NCBI GenBank assembly: GCA_025054955.1
Contig: JANWZE010000143.1
Location: 1-50,534 of the forward strand
Direction of reading: 5' to 3'
DNA: 50,534 nt
Source: Blastocatellia bacterium
Lineage (GTDB): Bacteria; Acidobacteriota; Blastocatellia; HR10; J050
Position numbers and translations under genes: made by a program. Positions 1 through 9,665 of this stretch are shown here, in pieces; the first letter of the stretch is position 1; each line of letters opens with the position of its first letter. Below the pieces are notes generated by a model. The model saw only the letters and a program-made list of their open reading frames with translations. It made no database searches and was not told where the DNA came from.

Positions 1-14
1 TTTGATCTGCGCTT

Positions 15-211
15 CCAGACGTTTCACCTCTGGCTACCTTCTTACGCGCCGCTTGCGCGGCCCCCGGCAACGCGATCATTTGATCTGCGCTTCCAGACGT
101 TTCACGTCTGGGTACCTGCTGATTGCGCCTCCAGCGCAAGCTGACCTTGCACGTTTTCCGCTCCAGACGTTTCACCTCTGGCTATCTTCTTACCCGCCGC
201 TTGCGCGGCCT
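15..211. repeat. Three copies of a palindromic intergenic repeat
   Basis: A unit built around CCAGACGTTTCACcTCTGG begins at about 15, 93 and 163, so the copies lie 78 and 70 bp apart. The middle copy reads CCAGACG-tttca-CGTCTGG, a perfect 7-bp hairpin stem; the outer two have a shorter CCAGA/TCTGG stem. In copies 1 and 3 a second small palindrome, CCGC-TTGC-GCGG, follows about 20 bp later. Copies 1 and 2 also share the preceding TTTGATCTGCGCTT. Open frames cross the block, but their protein is repetitive and shows no family motif, so I read it as non-coding. The window edge cuts the array, so its full size is unknown. Confidence 0.75.
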
Positions 212-215
212 CTGG

Positions 216-522
216 AGCGTGACCCACATCATGACGACGTCATAAATGCCCACAGAGAATCGGAGAGCACCGCTTGGGACGGAAGTTTTGGAGTGACGCG
301 TCACCGGTTTCTGGCCAAAGCTGCGACACGTCGCAGCACTCCAAAAACGCCACGAACTTTTGTCACGTTGCTTAGCTCATGAAACATGCCAATGACGCGA
401 AAGAATTTCGACTTCAGCGTTCGTGACGAGCATCAGCTCATGGACGAATGCTTACGAAAATAGCTCCGAAACGGCAGACCGAAGACCGGACGATGTCCGT
501 TTCCTGTCCCCCGCGCCCGGCG
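216..522. other. Intergenic stretch without recognised gene
   Basis: About 300 bp between the left-end repeat block and the stop of the universal stress protein gene. Open frames here have neither a ribosome binding site nor recognisable protein motifs. A short palindrome-like stretch, GACGCGTCACC followed by GCGACACGTCGC, lies near 295-333. I see nothing else that I can name. Confidence 0.4.
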
Positions 523-972
523 TCACTGCGGCTGCGGTGCCCGCACCGTCAGCACCGGACACGTGGCCAATCGCACGACCTTCTCAGCAACCGAGCCAAA
601 GACCAGATGCCGCCAGCCGGTCAACCCGTGTGTGGCGATCACAATCACATCCATCTGCTCCTCACTGGCTACGCGCACAATCTCAGTGGCAGCATCGCCA
701 TGACTGATGATCCGACGCACCTGCATCCCGGCGGGAATGCGTTGCTGAAATAATTCCTGGAAGCGATGCTCGACATCAGCGCGCGCGGATGTCTCATACT
801 CGGCCACGTGGAACGTCACAGCGGCTTCACCAAGGGCGGGAGAGATCGGTATGACGTGTATGATGGACAACTCAGCGCCGAAATGTTGCGCCAATTGAAG
901 TGCCCACTTCAGGCCTTCATAAGACGGCTCGCTGAAATCCGTGGGACAGAGAATCTTTTTGAACGGAAACAT
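523..972 (-). CDS. Universal stress protein, UspA family
   Basis: A single-domain universal stress protein of 149 residues, the usual size for the family. It begins with the typical beta-strand FKKILCPTDFSE, whose Asp is the conserved nucleotide-site acidic residue. It ends with ATHGLTGWRHLVFGSVAE, which fits the ATP-binding pattern G-x2-G-x9-G-S except that the first Gly is Ala, followed by the terminal strand CPVLTV. Such proteins bind ATP in the cytoplasm and help cells survive starvation and stress; the precise role cannot be read from sequence. The start is firm: AAGGAGG lies 8 nt before the ATG. It lies 253 bp downstream of the RND pump gene on the same strand, so it may be transcribed with the efflux operon or separately. 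Confidence 0.93.
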   Translation of the reverse strand: MFPFKKILCPTDFSEPSYEGLKWALQLAQHFGAELSIIHVIPISPALGEAAVTFHVAEYETSARADVEHRFQELFQQRIPAGMQVRRIISHGDAATEIVRVASEEQMDVIVIATHGLTGWRHLVFGSVAEKVVRLATCPVLTVRAPQPQ

Positions 973-1225
973 ACCGCTACCTCCTTTCCGGCTCGTAGAA
1001 TTTTTCCACTGTGTGCAATGAGCCGAACAATGATCGGTGCAAACACCATACCATCACTGAGCCTTTCCCAGGGGCGAGTTATCTTGCGCGACAACAATTC
1101 GTAAGCTGACTGATGCTCAGCCAATCAACACATCACGATGCGGCTAAATCACCCAGATGGGTCAAATCAACCAAGAGCCAAGATCAACACAGCGCCGGGG
1201 AGCGCCGATCGGTTAGCAGTTGCCT

Positions 1226-4200
1226 TCACGATCCGATTTGATGTTCGGGCTGGCGCAAGGTCGGGGCAATACCAGTCTCACGGGGCGGCTCATGATGGCG
1301 ACGTTCACTCAAATAGTAAAGAATCGGCACGGTCATGCGTGAGAGCAGCAGCGAAGCGACTTCGCCAGCCATCAGTGAAATGGCCAGGCCTTGAAAGATC
1401 GGGTCGAACAGGATCACCGCCGAGCCAACAATGACGGCAGCCGCGGTCAACATCATCGGACGAAATCGCACGGCGCCGGCATCCACCACCGCTTCAGCCA
1501 GCGGCATGCCCTGCTTCAATCGAAGCTCGATGAAGTCAACCAAGATAATTGAATTGCGCACAACAATCCCCGCGCCGGCGATAAAACCGATCATCGAGGT
1601 CGCCGTGAAAAACGCCCCCATCGCCGCATGAGCCGGCAGAATCCCGACCAGCGAAAACGGGATCGCCGCCATGATGGTGATCGGCGTCTTGAACGACTGG
1701 AACCAACCAACCACCAATATGTAGATCAAGATCAACACAGCAGCAAAGGCCAATCCCAGATCACGAAACACTTCGTAGGTGATATGCCACTCGCCATCCC
1801 ATTTCATGGCCAGCTTGTCAGTGAGCGGCGGTTGTTGCGCGACGTAGCGTTCCAAGCGGTAACCTTCAGGCAACTCGATTTGATCAATCGCCTGGTTGAG
1901 CTTGAGAATCGCATAGACCGGACTCTCTTCACGACCAGCGACATCAGCGGTGACGTAAACGACGGGCATCAGATTCTTATGGTAGATGCTTTTGTCAGCG
2001 ATCCGCTGCTCGACCTGCACCAGCTCACCCAGCGGCACTAACTGCCCGTTCTGCCCCATCAGTTTGATCTGATTCAAATCTTCTACGCTCGAACGCTGCT
2101 GGCGCGGCAAGCGCAGCATGATCGGCACGTCTTCCTTCTCCTGCGGCTGATGCAACAAGCCGACGCTCATGCCTTCGACGGCAATGCGCAGCGTCGCAGC
2201 GACCTGCTCGGCCGAGATGCCGTGCAGAGCCGCTTTCTGTTTGTCCACAACGAAGCGATAGATCGGTTGATCGTCTTCCACGTACCAATCCACATCCACG
2301 ACGCCATCGGTTCGATCAAAGATGTCACGCAGTTGACGCGCCACTTCAATCTGACGGGCATAGTCGGGACCGTAGACTTCGGCGACCAATGTTTGCAACA
2401 CCGGCGGTCCCGGCGGCACTTCGGCGATCTTCACTCGCGCTTGGTATTTCGCAGCGATGGCCTGAATCGGCGGGCGCACACGCTTGGCGATGTCATGACT
2501 TTGTGCGTCCCGCTCACCTTTGCCAACCAGATTCACCTGAATATCGGCCACGTGCGGCCCACGTCGCAAAAAGTAGTGACGCACCAGCCCGTTGAAGTTA
2601 TACGGCGATGCCGTCCCGATGTAGAGTTGATAATCGGTGACCTCCGGCACGGTTGCCAGGTAATCGCCGATCTCGCGTGTCACTGCCGCTGTCTGCTCCA
2701 ACGTGGAGCCTTCAGGCATATCAATCACGACTTGAAACTCGCTCTTGTTGTCAAACGGCAGCATCTTCACCCGAACCGCTTTGATGGCAAACAGCGAGAC
2801 GGAGAGGAGCAACAACAGCACCACGCCGATTAAAAACGCATGTCGCCAACGCCGCTGATGAATCAATTGCGACATCACGCGACGATAGAGTTTGGTTGAC
2901 CAGCCTTCCTCGGCATGGTGGCTCTCACCGTTGCGCTTGAGCAATCGCAAGCTGGCCCACGGCGTGACAATGAAGGCGACCAACAATGAAAAGACCATCG
3001 CCGCCGACGCGCCAATCGGAATGGGGCGCATATACGGCCCCATCAAGCCGCTGACAAACGCCATTGGAATAATGGCGGCAATCACCGTGAACGTCGCCAA
3101 GATCGTCGGGTTGCCAACTTCGTCAACGGCCTCCACGGCAATCTCCACGATGGAACGCCCGCGATTGCCCGGCAAGCGATAATGACGCACGATGTTTTCG
3201 ACCACGACAATGGCGTCATCCACCAGAATGCCGATGGAAAATATCAGCGCAAACAGCGTGATGCGATTCAGTGTGTACCCATACAGGTAAAACACCGTCA
3301 ACGTCAACGCCAATGTGACAGGGATAGCGATGGCGACAATGCCCGATTCGCGCCATCCGAGCGTCAACCAGATCAGCGCCGAAACCGACACAATGGCGAT
3401 CAGCATGTGAAAGAGCAGCTCGTTGGATTTTTCCTCGGCTGTTTCTCCGTAATTGCGCGTGATGGTGAGCTGTACATCGGCGGGAATCAACGATCCCTTC
3501 AGCGCATGGACCTTTTCGATAACCTGCTCCGCGATGTCAATTGCGTTGGCGCCCTTGCGTTTGGCGACCGCAATGGTCACGGCCGGCAACAACCCAGACG
3601 CGCCGGCGGCCTGATGGTCTGCGTGAGCTGGACCTGTGCCAAACAGCACATAATTGGCCGGCTCCTCTGGGCCGTCTTCGATCGTGGCCACGTCGCGCAG
3701 GTACACAGGCCGGCCATCAAACACGCCGACCACGACGTTGCCCACATCTTCAGCCGTTTGCAAGAAGCCGCCGGTCTCCACTAAGAATTCGCGATTGCCG
3801 GCGGAAAAACTTCCCGATTGCAATTGCCGATTGGCCTGCTCCAGCATCGGCACAATCAGCGCCGGCGCGACGTGATAGGCCGCCATGCGCCCGGCATCAA
3901 GGGTTACGCGCACCTGTCGCCGCTGACCGCCAATGATGGTGACCTCGGAAACGTTGTGAACTTGTTTGATCTGGTCATGAACTTGCGCCGCGATGCGCCG
4001 TAGCGCGAAGTGATCGTAGCGGTCGCTCGACAACGTGAGCGCCAGAATCGGCACATCGTCAATCGAGCGCGGTTTAATCAGCGGCGGACTGGCTCCGGGA
4101 GGAATCAGATCGAAGTTGGCAAACATCTTTTGATTGAGCCGGACGATGCTGTTTTCTTCGTCCTGACCCACGTAGAACCGGACAACAGCCATGGCGTAAC

Positions 4201-4480
4201 CGGGCGAGGAGGTCGAATAAATGTATTCGACGCCGGGAATCTCCCAGAGCAGTTTTTCCATCGGTTTGGTGACGCGCTCCTGGACTTCCTGCGCAGACGC
4301 GCCGGGCATCTGCACAAAGATGTCAATCATCGGGACGATGATTTGCGGCTCCTCCTCACGCGGCAGCATGAGCACGGCTCCCAGACCCAACAGAATTGAA
4401 GCCGTGATGATCAGCGGCGTCAATTTTGAGTCAATAAACGCCTGCGCCAGCTTGCCCGCTAAGCCTCGTTGATGAGTCAT
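1226..4480 (-). CDS. RND-family efflux transporter permease
   Basis: Inner-membrane proton-driven pump of a tripartite efflux system, 1084 residues, normal for AcrB-like proteins. The N-terminus has the short cytoplasmic segment and first membrane helix ([20 protein letters not shown]). The central transmembrane block carries [15 protein letters not shown] at about 413-427; its paired Asp residues correspond to the proton-relay Asp pair of TM4. A second membrane block lies in the C-terminal quarter ([17 protein letters not shown] onward). The paired acidic residues favour an organic-substrate pump over a metal pump, but the substrate cannot be predicted. I chose the second in-frame Met (MTHQRG) because GAGGAG lies 6 nt upstream; an upstream frame adds seven residues without a better site. 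It is the last gene of the tolC-like/fusion-protein/pump operon, 51 bp after the fusion protein. Confidence 0.94.
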   Translation of the reverse strand: MTHQRGLAGKLAQAFIDSKLTPLIITASILLGLGAVLMLPREEEPQIIVPMIDIFVQMPGASAQEVQERVTKPMEKLLWEIPGVEYIYSTSSPGYAMAVVRFYVGQDEENSIVRLNQKMFANFDLIPPGASPPLIKPRSIDDVPILALTLSSDRYDHFALRRIAAQVHDQIKQVHNVSEVTIIGGQRRQVRVTLDAGRMAAYHVAPALIVPMLEQANRQLQSGSFSAGNREFLVETGGFLQTAEDVGNVVVGVFDGRPVYLRDVATIEDGPEEPANYVLFGTGPAHADHQAAGASGLLPAVTIAVAKRKGANAIDIAEQVIEKVHALKGSLIPADVQLTITRNYGETAEEKSNELLFHMLIAIVSVSALIWLTLGWRESGIVAIAIPVTLALTLTVFYLYGYTLNRITLFALIFSIGILVDDAIVVVENIVRHYRLPGNRGRSIVEIAVEAVDEVGNPTILATFTVIAAIIPMAFVSGLMGPYMRPIPIGASAAMVFSLLVAFIVTPWASLRLLKRNGESHHAEEGWSTKLYRRVMSQLIHQRRWRHAFLIGVVLLLLLSVSLFAIKAVRVKMLPFDNKSEFQVVIDMPEGSTLEQTAAVTREIGDYLATVPEVTDYQLYIGTASPYNFNGLVRHYFLRRGPHVADIQVNLVGKGERDAQSHDIAKRVRPPIQAIAAKYQARVKIAEVPPGPPVLQTLVAEVYGPDYARQIEVARQLRDIFDRTDGVVDVDWYVEDDQPIYRFVVDKQKAALHGISAEQVAATLRIAVEGMSVGLLHQPQEKEDVPIMLRLPRQQRSSVEDLNQIKLMGQNGQLVPLGELVQVEQRIADKSIYHKNLMPVVYVTADVAGREESPVYAILKLNQAIDQIELPEGYRLERYVAQQPPLTDKLAMKWDGEWHITYEVFRDLGLAFAAVLILIYILVVGWFQSFKTPITIMAAIPFSLVGILPAHAAMGAFFTATSMIGFIAGAGIVVRNSIILVDFIELRLKQGMPLAEAVVDAGAVRFRPMMLTAAAVIVGSAVILFDPIFQGLAISLMAGEVASLLLSRMTVPILYYLSERRHHEPPRETGIAPTLRQPEHQIGS

Positions 4481-4531
4481 TGCTTTCTCCTCGTGCATCA
4501 TACGCGCATTCGTTCACACGGCACGGCCGGC

Positions 4532-5725
4532 TCACTGGACCTGCGACCCATCCGTGACAGCCGCGACGTTCTCCACCACAATGCGCTCCCCTTCGTTCAA
4601 CCCGGCCAGCACTTCCACCCGTTCGCCATAGGACTTGCCCAGTTGAATCAGTCGCAGACGGGCGATCCCCGATGAGTCCACGACATAGACGCCGACCAGT
4701 TGACCACGCCGGACAATCGCCGATGACTGAATGGTGATCGCCGAGCGTTGACCAATCTTAAATCGCGCTCGACCGTAAAGCCCTGAGCGAAGCGTCCCGG
4801 ACTGCATCGGCAAATCAATCTTGACCGTATAAGTGCGACTACGCGGGTCGGCGGCCGGCACGATTTCCACAACTCTGCCATCCAGTTCCTTATCGCCAAG
4901 GGCGTCAATTCGCACATCCGCGCGATCGCCTGAACGAATCTTGTCGAGTTGTGATTCGTCCACGATCGTTTCCAGGCGATATTGAGCGCCATCTTCAATG
5001 GTCAGCAACGGCACGCCCGGCGCCGCCAGCATGCCAACGTCAACGTGCTTGGCGACGACGATGCCGGCTATCGGCGCTGTCACACGAGCGTAACCAACCA
5101 TGACCTGCGCTGTTGTCACTTCGGCTTTGGCCTGTTCAATCTTGGCCAGCGCCTGATTCTTTTTGGCGAGCAATGATTGATGCACTTGACGGAGCCGCTC
5201 GACCTCGGCCACAGCCGCCTGATATTTGGCCTGCGCTTCGTCGAATTCCTGTTGGCTGACCGATCGGCGTTCCAGCAATGCCTGAAACCGATTGTAGGTT
5301 GATGTGGCCAGGGCCTTGTTTGCTTCGGCGGCTGCCACGGCTGATTCGGCCGCGCGAATGGCGCTCTCCACTTCCTGCAAGGCGTTTTCTGCTTCGCTCG
5401 TTCCGGCCTGCGCTCTTCTCAATTGCGCGGTCGTGTCGCGGTTGTCAATCTCCACCAGCACCTGACCGGGTCGCACGCGGTCGCCTTCACGCACGTGCAC
5501 AGCCGTCACGCTGCCAACAACCTTCGCCGACAGTACACTGCTCGTCTTTGACCGGACGGTGCCAACGGCTTCGTAGTACTCGTCAACCGGCGACGGGCTG
5601 ATCACTTCAAGTTTGACGCCGGTCACAACGGGTCGCGTCTGGGCCGCCTTCTGCTGCCTCCCGCAAGCGGCTGTCATGCCGGCGGCGAGCACGCTGATGA
5701 GAATCAAACCGATTGTCCTCTTCAT
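4532..5725 (-). CDS. RND efflux periplasmic adaptor (membrane fusion protein), probable lipoprotein
   Basis: HlyD/AcrA-type adaptor bridging the RND pump and the outer-membrane channel, 397 residues. A signal peptide ends in a lipobox-like GMTAAC with the Cys at residue 21, so lipid anchoring is likely, although Thr at -3 is unusual. Next come a half lipoyl motif (VREGDRVRPGQVLVEID, about 77-93), a long alanine/glutamate/glutamine-rich coiled-coil hairpin (about 95-205), the second lipoyl half (VTAPIAGIVV), and beta-barrel and membrane-proximal domains. Two ATGs lie close together; I prefer MKRTIG because GAGGG then sits 7-8 nt away. The gene stands 97 bp after the TolC-like gene and 51 bp before the pump, the normal order for such operons. 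Confidence 0.94.
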   Translation of the reverse strand: MKRTIGLILISVLAAGMTAACGRQQKAAQTRPVVTGVKLEVISPSPVDEYYEAVGTVRSKTSSVLSAKVVGSVTAVHVREGDRVRPGQVLVEIDNRDTTAQLRRAQAGTSEAENALQEVESAIRAAESAVAAAEANKALATSTYNRFQALLERRSVSQQEFDEAQAKYQAAVAEVERLRQVHQSLLAKKNQALAKIEQAKAEVTTAQVMVGYARVTAPIAGIVVAKHVDVGMLAAPGVPLLTIEDGAQYRLETIVDESQLDKIRSGDRADVRIDALGDKELDGRVVEIVPAADPRSRTYTVKIDLPMQSGTLRSGLYGRARFKIGQRSAITIQSSAIVRRGQLVGVYVVDSSGIARLRLIQLGKSYGERVEVLAGLNEGERIVVENVAAVTDGSQVQ

Positions 5726-5822
5726 AGCCATTCCCTCAAACAGCCGCCACCAAGCCACCATTGAGTGCAGCGCCGTTTGGTCATCGCGCGTGGTATGGCT
5801 GGCGTCTTGATGGTCGTCTCTT

Positions 5823-7211
5823 TCATGACACAAACGGATGAACATCATTCAATCGCCCGCTGGCTAGCAAGACCTGCGCGTAGCCGACATAGTAATCATA
5901 GCGGGCCGCCAGCAGGTTCAGCCGCGCCCGCACCAACGCCGTCCCCGCCCGGAGCACTTCCGTGATCGTTGTCAATCCCTCCTGATGGCGGTCTTGGACG
6001 ATGCGCAACACTTCCGCAGCCTGATCCACAGTGCGGGCGGCAACTTCCAACCGCGCCTGAGCCGAGACAAATTGCTGATGCGCCCGGATCACTTCAAAGC
6101 GGATTTGATCGGCCAGCCGCGCCTGCTCAGCGTCTGTCAACGATTCTGCGGCCTCCGCTTGCTTGATCCTGGCGCTGCGACCGAAATCGAGCAGATCAAA
6201 CGTCACAGTTGCGCCAACTGCGTAATCGGCGCTGCCATTGAACCCGCGATGGCTACCACCAACCGAGGCGAATACATCAAATCGCGGCAACCATTGGCCA
6301 CGCGCGCGGCGCACCCCCTGCTCACTCGAACGCACGGCCAGTTGCGCGCGCGCATAATCGGGACGATGAAGCAACGCCAACTTCAATAATTCCTCTGCAT
6401 CAACCGCGTCAAACCTTTTTTCGACCAATGCGCCTTCCACTCGATGCGGCGTGTTGACGGGCAGCCCAATGGCTGTATTGAGCGCCGCCTGAGCCACGAC
6501 AATGGCGCCAGCCGCTTCAATCTGCTGTTGACGAAACTCGGCCAATTGCACTTCAGCGGCCAACAAATCAGATTGCACAACGACGCCGGCTTCGTACAAA
6601 TCGCGAATCCGCTTGACATCAGCCGACGCCGTCTTGACGGCTTCATCGGCTACGTCTTTGCGCGCGTTCGCGACCAATACGCCATAGTAAGCTCGCAGCA
6701 CCTCAAACCGGATTTGCTGCTGGACAAATTCCTTCTGTTTATCAGCCTGTTGCTGACCGAGTCGGGCCTGCTCAATGCGTGAGCTTGTCTGCCATTGATC
6801 AAACACCGGCAACCGAACTGTCAGTGCTGTCCGAAAATTGTTGAGCGGGTCAGGGCTATTCAACGCATTCAGGTCAAAATTCTGCGGGCCGAACCGTCCT
6901 TGCTCCAGTAAAGAACCAAACACGAACACGGGATTATTACTGTTGGTATACGTCTCGGTGAACTGCACCACCGGCAATCGGCCAGCGCGCGCTTCATCCA
7001 GTTGAGCATCGGCCTGCTGGCGCCCTGACGCGGCAGCGCGCATCATCGGATTGTTGCGCAGCGCCAGCTCCACTGCCAGCGGCAACGTCAATCCTTGGGT
7101 CGTGTCAGTTTGAGCGTGAACAGAAGAAGTTGGCATCACGCTGACGGACACGCTCAGCACAACGAGCCAGATCACCAGTTTGCTCCTCACACCACCGCCT
7201 TTGTCTTGCAT
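5823..7211 (-). CDS. TolC-family outer-membrane efflux protein
   Basis: Outer-membrane channel component, 462 residues, typical for the family. A signal peptide ends near VHAQ at about 33. The rest is a long helical protein with internally repeated Ala/Gln-rich coiled-coil segments (for example ALRNNPMMRAAASGRQQADA early and the related LLKLALLHRPDYARAQLAV in the second half), as expected for the duplicated TolC fold. The start was chosen because GGAGG lies 4 nt before the ATG of MQDKGG. It is the first gene of the efflux operon, and a promoter-like motif shared with three other stress genes ends only about 31 nt before the ATG (see 7242-7270), so the whole operon is probably stress-inducible. 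Confidence 0.93.
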   Translation of the reverse strand: MQDKGGGVRSKLVIWLVVLSVSVSVMPTSSVHAQTDTTQGLTLPLAVELALRNNPMMRAAASGRQQADAQLDEARAGRLPVVQFTETYTNSNNPVFVFGSLLEQGRFGPQNFDLNALNSPDPLNNFRTALTVRLPVFDQWQTSSRIEQARLGQQQADKQKEFVQQQIRFEVLRAYYGVLVANARKDVADEAVKTASADVKRIRDLYEAGVVVQSDLLAAEVQLAEFRQQQIEAAGAIVVAQAALNTAIGLPVNTPHRVEGALVEKRFDAVDAEELLKLALLHRPDYARAQLAVRSSEQGVRRARGQWLPRFDVFASVGGSHRGFNGSADYAVGATVTFDLLDFGRSARIKQAEAAESLTDAEQARLADQIRFEVIRAHQQFVSAQARLEVAARTVDQAAEVLRIVQDRHQEGLTTITEVLRAGTALVRARLNLLAARYDYYVGYAQVLLASGRLNDVHPFVS

Positions 7212-7241
7212 GCAACCTCCAAACGTTGTTCGCTGAACCCC

Positions 7242-7270
7242 TATGATCCAACACAAAACAAAAGGATTCA
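7242..7270 (-). promoter_or_regulatory. ECF-sigma-type promoter motif, copy 1 (efflux operon)
   Basis: Read on the minus strand: TGAATCC (7270-7264), 13 nt, TGGATCATA (7250-7242). The same two blocks with exactly 13 nt between them occur before DUF2892 (14364-14392), OsmC (15494-15522) and Hsp20 (25246-25274). The tolC-like ATG is at 7211, leaving room for a leader of roughly 20-25 nt with its GGAGG. Assigning it to an ECF sigma factor is inference from the bipartite layout, the stress-type targets and the sigma gene in the window. Confidence 0.72.
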
Positions 7271-7472
7271 GAATCTCTGCTCATCCGTCATTCTCAAGCC
7301 CTTCTTTGACGGCGCCGTCGCGGTAAAACCAGCCCCATTGTCACCACATCCGTAACACTTGACGATCAGAGAAAGAGCGCACGTCACCGTGCAGCAGCGT
7401 CTGTACCGAGAAGGTGAGCTAACAGGTTGCTAAGCGTCAGCCTCATCCCAGCGGGATGCTCCGATGCGGCCG

Positions 7473-8306
7473 TCATTCATGCCGGGACACATGAAACAGC
7501 GCCGAGTCCGGCAGCGCCAGGATGTGCTCGAACTGCATCTGGCGCCAGCTTGGTTGCTCACGCTCCGGTTCGCACAGCGCATAGTCATACCGCGCACCAT
7601 CTTTGATAAGCACGATCGCGTTGCCTTTGTGCATTTGCAACGTCGCGCGGCCCGGCGTTGCGCCAACCAGCGCCATGATTGCGTCAATCAAGCAGCCGGC
7701 ATCTTCCGGCACATGAGCCGTCGCGCCGATCACTTCGGCAAACTCAAAATAACTCGACCGCCAGTGCTCGATCACGCGCGCGCCGAGGGCCACGCCGGCG
7801 CACCGCTCACCGTGGAACTGTTCAGCTTGATAGAGCAATGATTCAAGCATCGCCGCGCGGCTGGCCGGTTTGCCGATCTGCTCATTCCGCGCGGAAAAGA
7901 TCATATCCCGACTGCGAAAATACGGCTTCAGATCAATGACAGGCGTCCCGTCAATCAAGTCAAGGCGATCCACGTGGAGGCAATTCCCTTGCAGGCTTAC
8001 AATCCGCGCCACCGTCATCGCAATCGGATTGGGACGCGTCGGCGAGCGAACAGCAAAGACGCCGTGCATGGCCGCCTCACTGGTGTCAGCGACGCCACGC
8101 GGCGTCACTAGCACTCGCTCGCGATCTGCTTCATGCAACCAGGCCAGAATCCAAACGTGGCTGTGTTTTTCCAGGTGGCGCAGCCCTTCTCTGTAAGGCT
8201 CAAGTATCTCAATCATGGCCGGCACGCCAAACGTCGGCATGAGCTGACGATCCCTCACCTCACATCGAACCACGCCAACCTGGATGAGTTGAGCCAGGGT
8301 ACTCAT
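7473..8306 (-). CDS. trmO: TrmO-type tRNA (t6A37 N6) methyltransferase fused to FmdE-like domain
   Basis: Residues about 1-140 match the TrmO/YaeB (TsaA) beta-barrel family, which uses S-adenosylmethionine to methylate t6A at position 37 of tRNA. Seen here are GVPAMIEILEPYREGL, LEKHSHVWILAWLHEA and the signature VRSPTRPNPIAMTVARI followed by DLIDGTPVIDLKPYF. Residues about 150-265 look like the FmdE family: FHGERCAGVALGARV and later a Cys-containing GCLIDAIMALVGATPGRA, resembling the FHGH.CPG...DA....G.T.G pattern of formylmethanofuran dehydrogenase subunit E. The FmdE part may bind metal through its His and Cys; its role is unknown. I use MSTLAQ as start (GGAG about 9 nt upstream). The 5' end of this gene is partly duplicated just upstream. 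Confidence 0.85.
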   Translation of the reverse strand: MSTLAQLIQVGVVRCEVRDRQLMPTFGVPAMIEILEPYREGLRHLEKHSHVWILAWLHEADRERVLVTPRGVADTSEAAMHGVFAVRSPTRPNPIAMTVARIVSLQGNCLHVDRLDLIDGTPVIDLKPYFRSRDMIFSARNEQIGKPASRAAMLESLLYQAEQFHGERCAGVALGARVIEHWRSSYFEFAEVIGATAHVPEDAGCLIDAIMALVGATPGRATLQMHKGNAIVLIKDGARYDYALCEPEREQPSWRQMQFEHILALPDSALFHVSRHE

Positions 8307-8457
8307 CTTGTTAAACTCCAAATCAAACCCAGCTCAACGCGCCTTCCATACCAACTGAGCTATCTCTCGGACCACGCCAGTCTGGATGAGTTGAGCTAGG
8401 GCGCGCATTGAGTTGGGCTAGGGTACTCATCGTGTCAAAATCCAAACCAAACCTACA
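8269..8457. repeat. Direct duplication of the trmO 5' region
   Basis: Block A (about 8269-8337) covers the first codons and leader of the trmO-like gene; block B (about 8371-8457) repeats it in the same order. Both contain ACCACGCCA followed by CTGGATGAGTTGAGC, then AGGGTACTCAT (the start codon on the minus strand), then a run similar to CCAAAtCAAACC. Block B has an extra insertion of about 21 bp inside the repeated coding part. This looks like a segmental duplication that has since diverged. Confidence 0.7.
8323..8430 (-). CDS. Short leader ORF made from duplicated trmO start (doubtful)
   Basis: A 35-codon frame begins with MSTLAQL, identical to the first seven residues of the trmO-like protein, then leaves that frame and stops 16 nt before the trmO ATG. 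It arises from the upstream copy of the duplicated block. It may be an untranslated relic or may act as a leader ORF that lowers or couples translation of the downstream gene. The region upstream of the ATG (TTTGGATTTTGACACG) has only a weak ribosome-binding match. I record it because of its position, not because I believe the peptide has a function. Confidence 0.25.
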   Translation of the reverse strand: MSTLAQLNARPSSTHPDWRGPRDSSVGMEGALSWV

Positions 8458-8959
8458 TCAACCTACTTTCCACACCGATTGATCACTCCACGAGGCGGCC
8501 ACAAGAGCCTGACCGGCAAACCACCTACTTAGAACACCCAAAGCGCAATGGCCACGGGTGACTGTTACAGACCAGACATTGAGGCGAGCCGAGCGCAGCA
8601 AGGCGAAGCGTGTCGGGTGCATGCGCTGACTAGCCCGCTTTTGCCACTTTTGAGCCACCTTTGAAACTCAAGCGTAGCAACTGTCAGCCCATTGGTCTCA
8701 TACAGCCACCAGAATCAGCATTCCGAATGTCGGAACTACTGCGAACAGAATGTACGCACCGAGAAGCATGTTGACGGGCTTGTGGCCGGATCGCCAACCG
8801 GACAACGCTCCTACTTGTGAGCTTTGCCTTGCCAAAGTAAGCACCCTGGCTTGTCATTTACTTCGTGAGACCTAATAGTCTCAACAGGTCATGACTTGTT
8901 CAATCCAAGCGAAGCATTGCCCGCCTCCTGATTCAAACTCTGCACATCGGCAGGCAACT
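8431..8959. other. Intergenic stretch with possible membrane-peptide remnant
   Basis: About 530 bp without a convincing gene. On the minus strand a 48-codon frame with a GTG start (8844 to 8698) ends in a strongly hydrophobic segment beginning PVNMLLGAYILFAVVP and running to its stop, preceded by a basic stretch (GWRSGHK). It resembles one membrane helix and could be a small membrane protein or the decayed end of a larger one; no good ribosome binding site is seen. A GAGAC/GTCTC palindrome lies near 8866-8882. Confidence 0.3.
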
Positions 8960-9604
8960 CTACTTCGGCTCCGATGGTGACGGCAAAGCAATTTTCACGC
9001 TGACGGCCCCGCGCACGTCACCGGTGTGATAGCCGGTGGCGCGATCGTCAGGATACTTTTCTTCCAAAATCGCTCTGACGTCAGCGGGTATCTGCTGTTT
9101 CTCGCCATGACAAGTCAGGCACATTGGCCCAGTGAGCAGTGGCCTCAGATAGCGTAGATACCGGCCTCCTTGCTCGGTAACCACTTCGTAATACTCACTC
9201 TCCAACTTACCTTCGCGATTGAGGCGATCAAACAGCTCGAGCTTCTGCCGTTCATATTCATCGGGCACGTCCTTGGGATGGCGATATCCCAAGCTGACGC
9301 GGCGAACATAGTGGCCTGTGCGCGCGGTAAATTCGCGTGGAATCTCTTGCGCGACCTCTGAACAGACGCGCACTGCGCCAACATAGCCGCCTTTCTCCAG
9401 CTCCTTGAACAACAGGCCGCGAACTTTCTCTGTTAACTCATTAGCTACCCGACGCGCCTGTTGCAGCGCCTGCTGCACAGGTGCATCTTCGCCGGTCGGC
9501 TGTTGTGGCAACGGTGATGCCGTTGTCACCCAACCGAGTGCTGCAAGAAAAACGAGAGCAACACTCAGCTTCACACCGATATGTGATGACCGATGTTTCA
9601 TCAT
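8960..9604 (-). CDS. Tll0287-like (DUF3365) haem-binding protein, exported
   Basis: 214 residues. An N-terminal signal or anchor (about 11-30) is followed by a helical sensor-like domain of the Tll0287/DUF3365 type: VRVCSEVAQEIPREFTARTG, then RRVSLGYRHPKDVPDEYE, and PMCLTCHGEKQ with one CxxCH c-type haem motif at 162-166. Such domains bind one haem outside the cytoplasmic membrane, often as sensor inputs; here the domain stands alone. The gene lies 61 bp after cydB on the same strand, so it may belong to the cytochrome bd unit and act as an electron carrier or redox/gas sensor for it, but that is inference. The start has GGAGG 5 nt before ATG. Confidence 0.85.
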   Translation of the reverse strand: MMKHRSSHIGVKLSVALVFLAALGWVTTASPLPQQPTGEDAPVQQALQQARRVANELTEKVRGLLFKELEKGGYVGAVRVCSEVAQEIPREFTARTGHYVRRVSLGYRHPKDVPDEYERQKLELFDRLNREGKLESEYYEVVTEQGGRYLRYLRPLLTGPMCLTCHGEKQQIPADVRAILEEKYPDDRATGYHTGDVRGAVSVKIALPSPSEPK

Positions 9605-9665
9605 GCCTTCCTCCGTGTTTCTACAAATCGCCCGGGATCATACCTGAGCCAGTGCTGGCAGCGCA

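Noticed and set aside
2-382. 126-codon open frame at the left edge
   Set aside because: Its protein only mirrors the DNA repeat (RRFTSGYLL twice) and has no ribosome site or family motif.
1628-4399. Long plus-strand frames opposite the RND pump
   Set aside because: Shadows of a well-supported minus-strand gene.
8320-8370. Complete tRNA in the trmO leader
   Set aside because: Only a D-arm-like word is present; stems do not close and no anticodon arm can be drawn.
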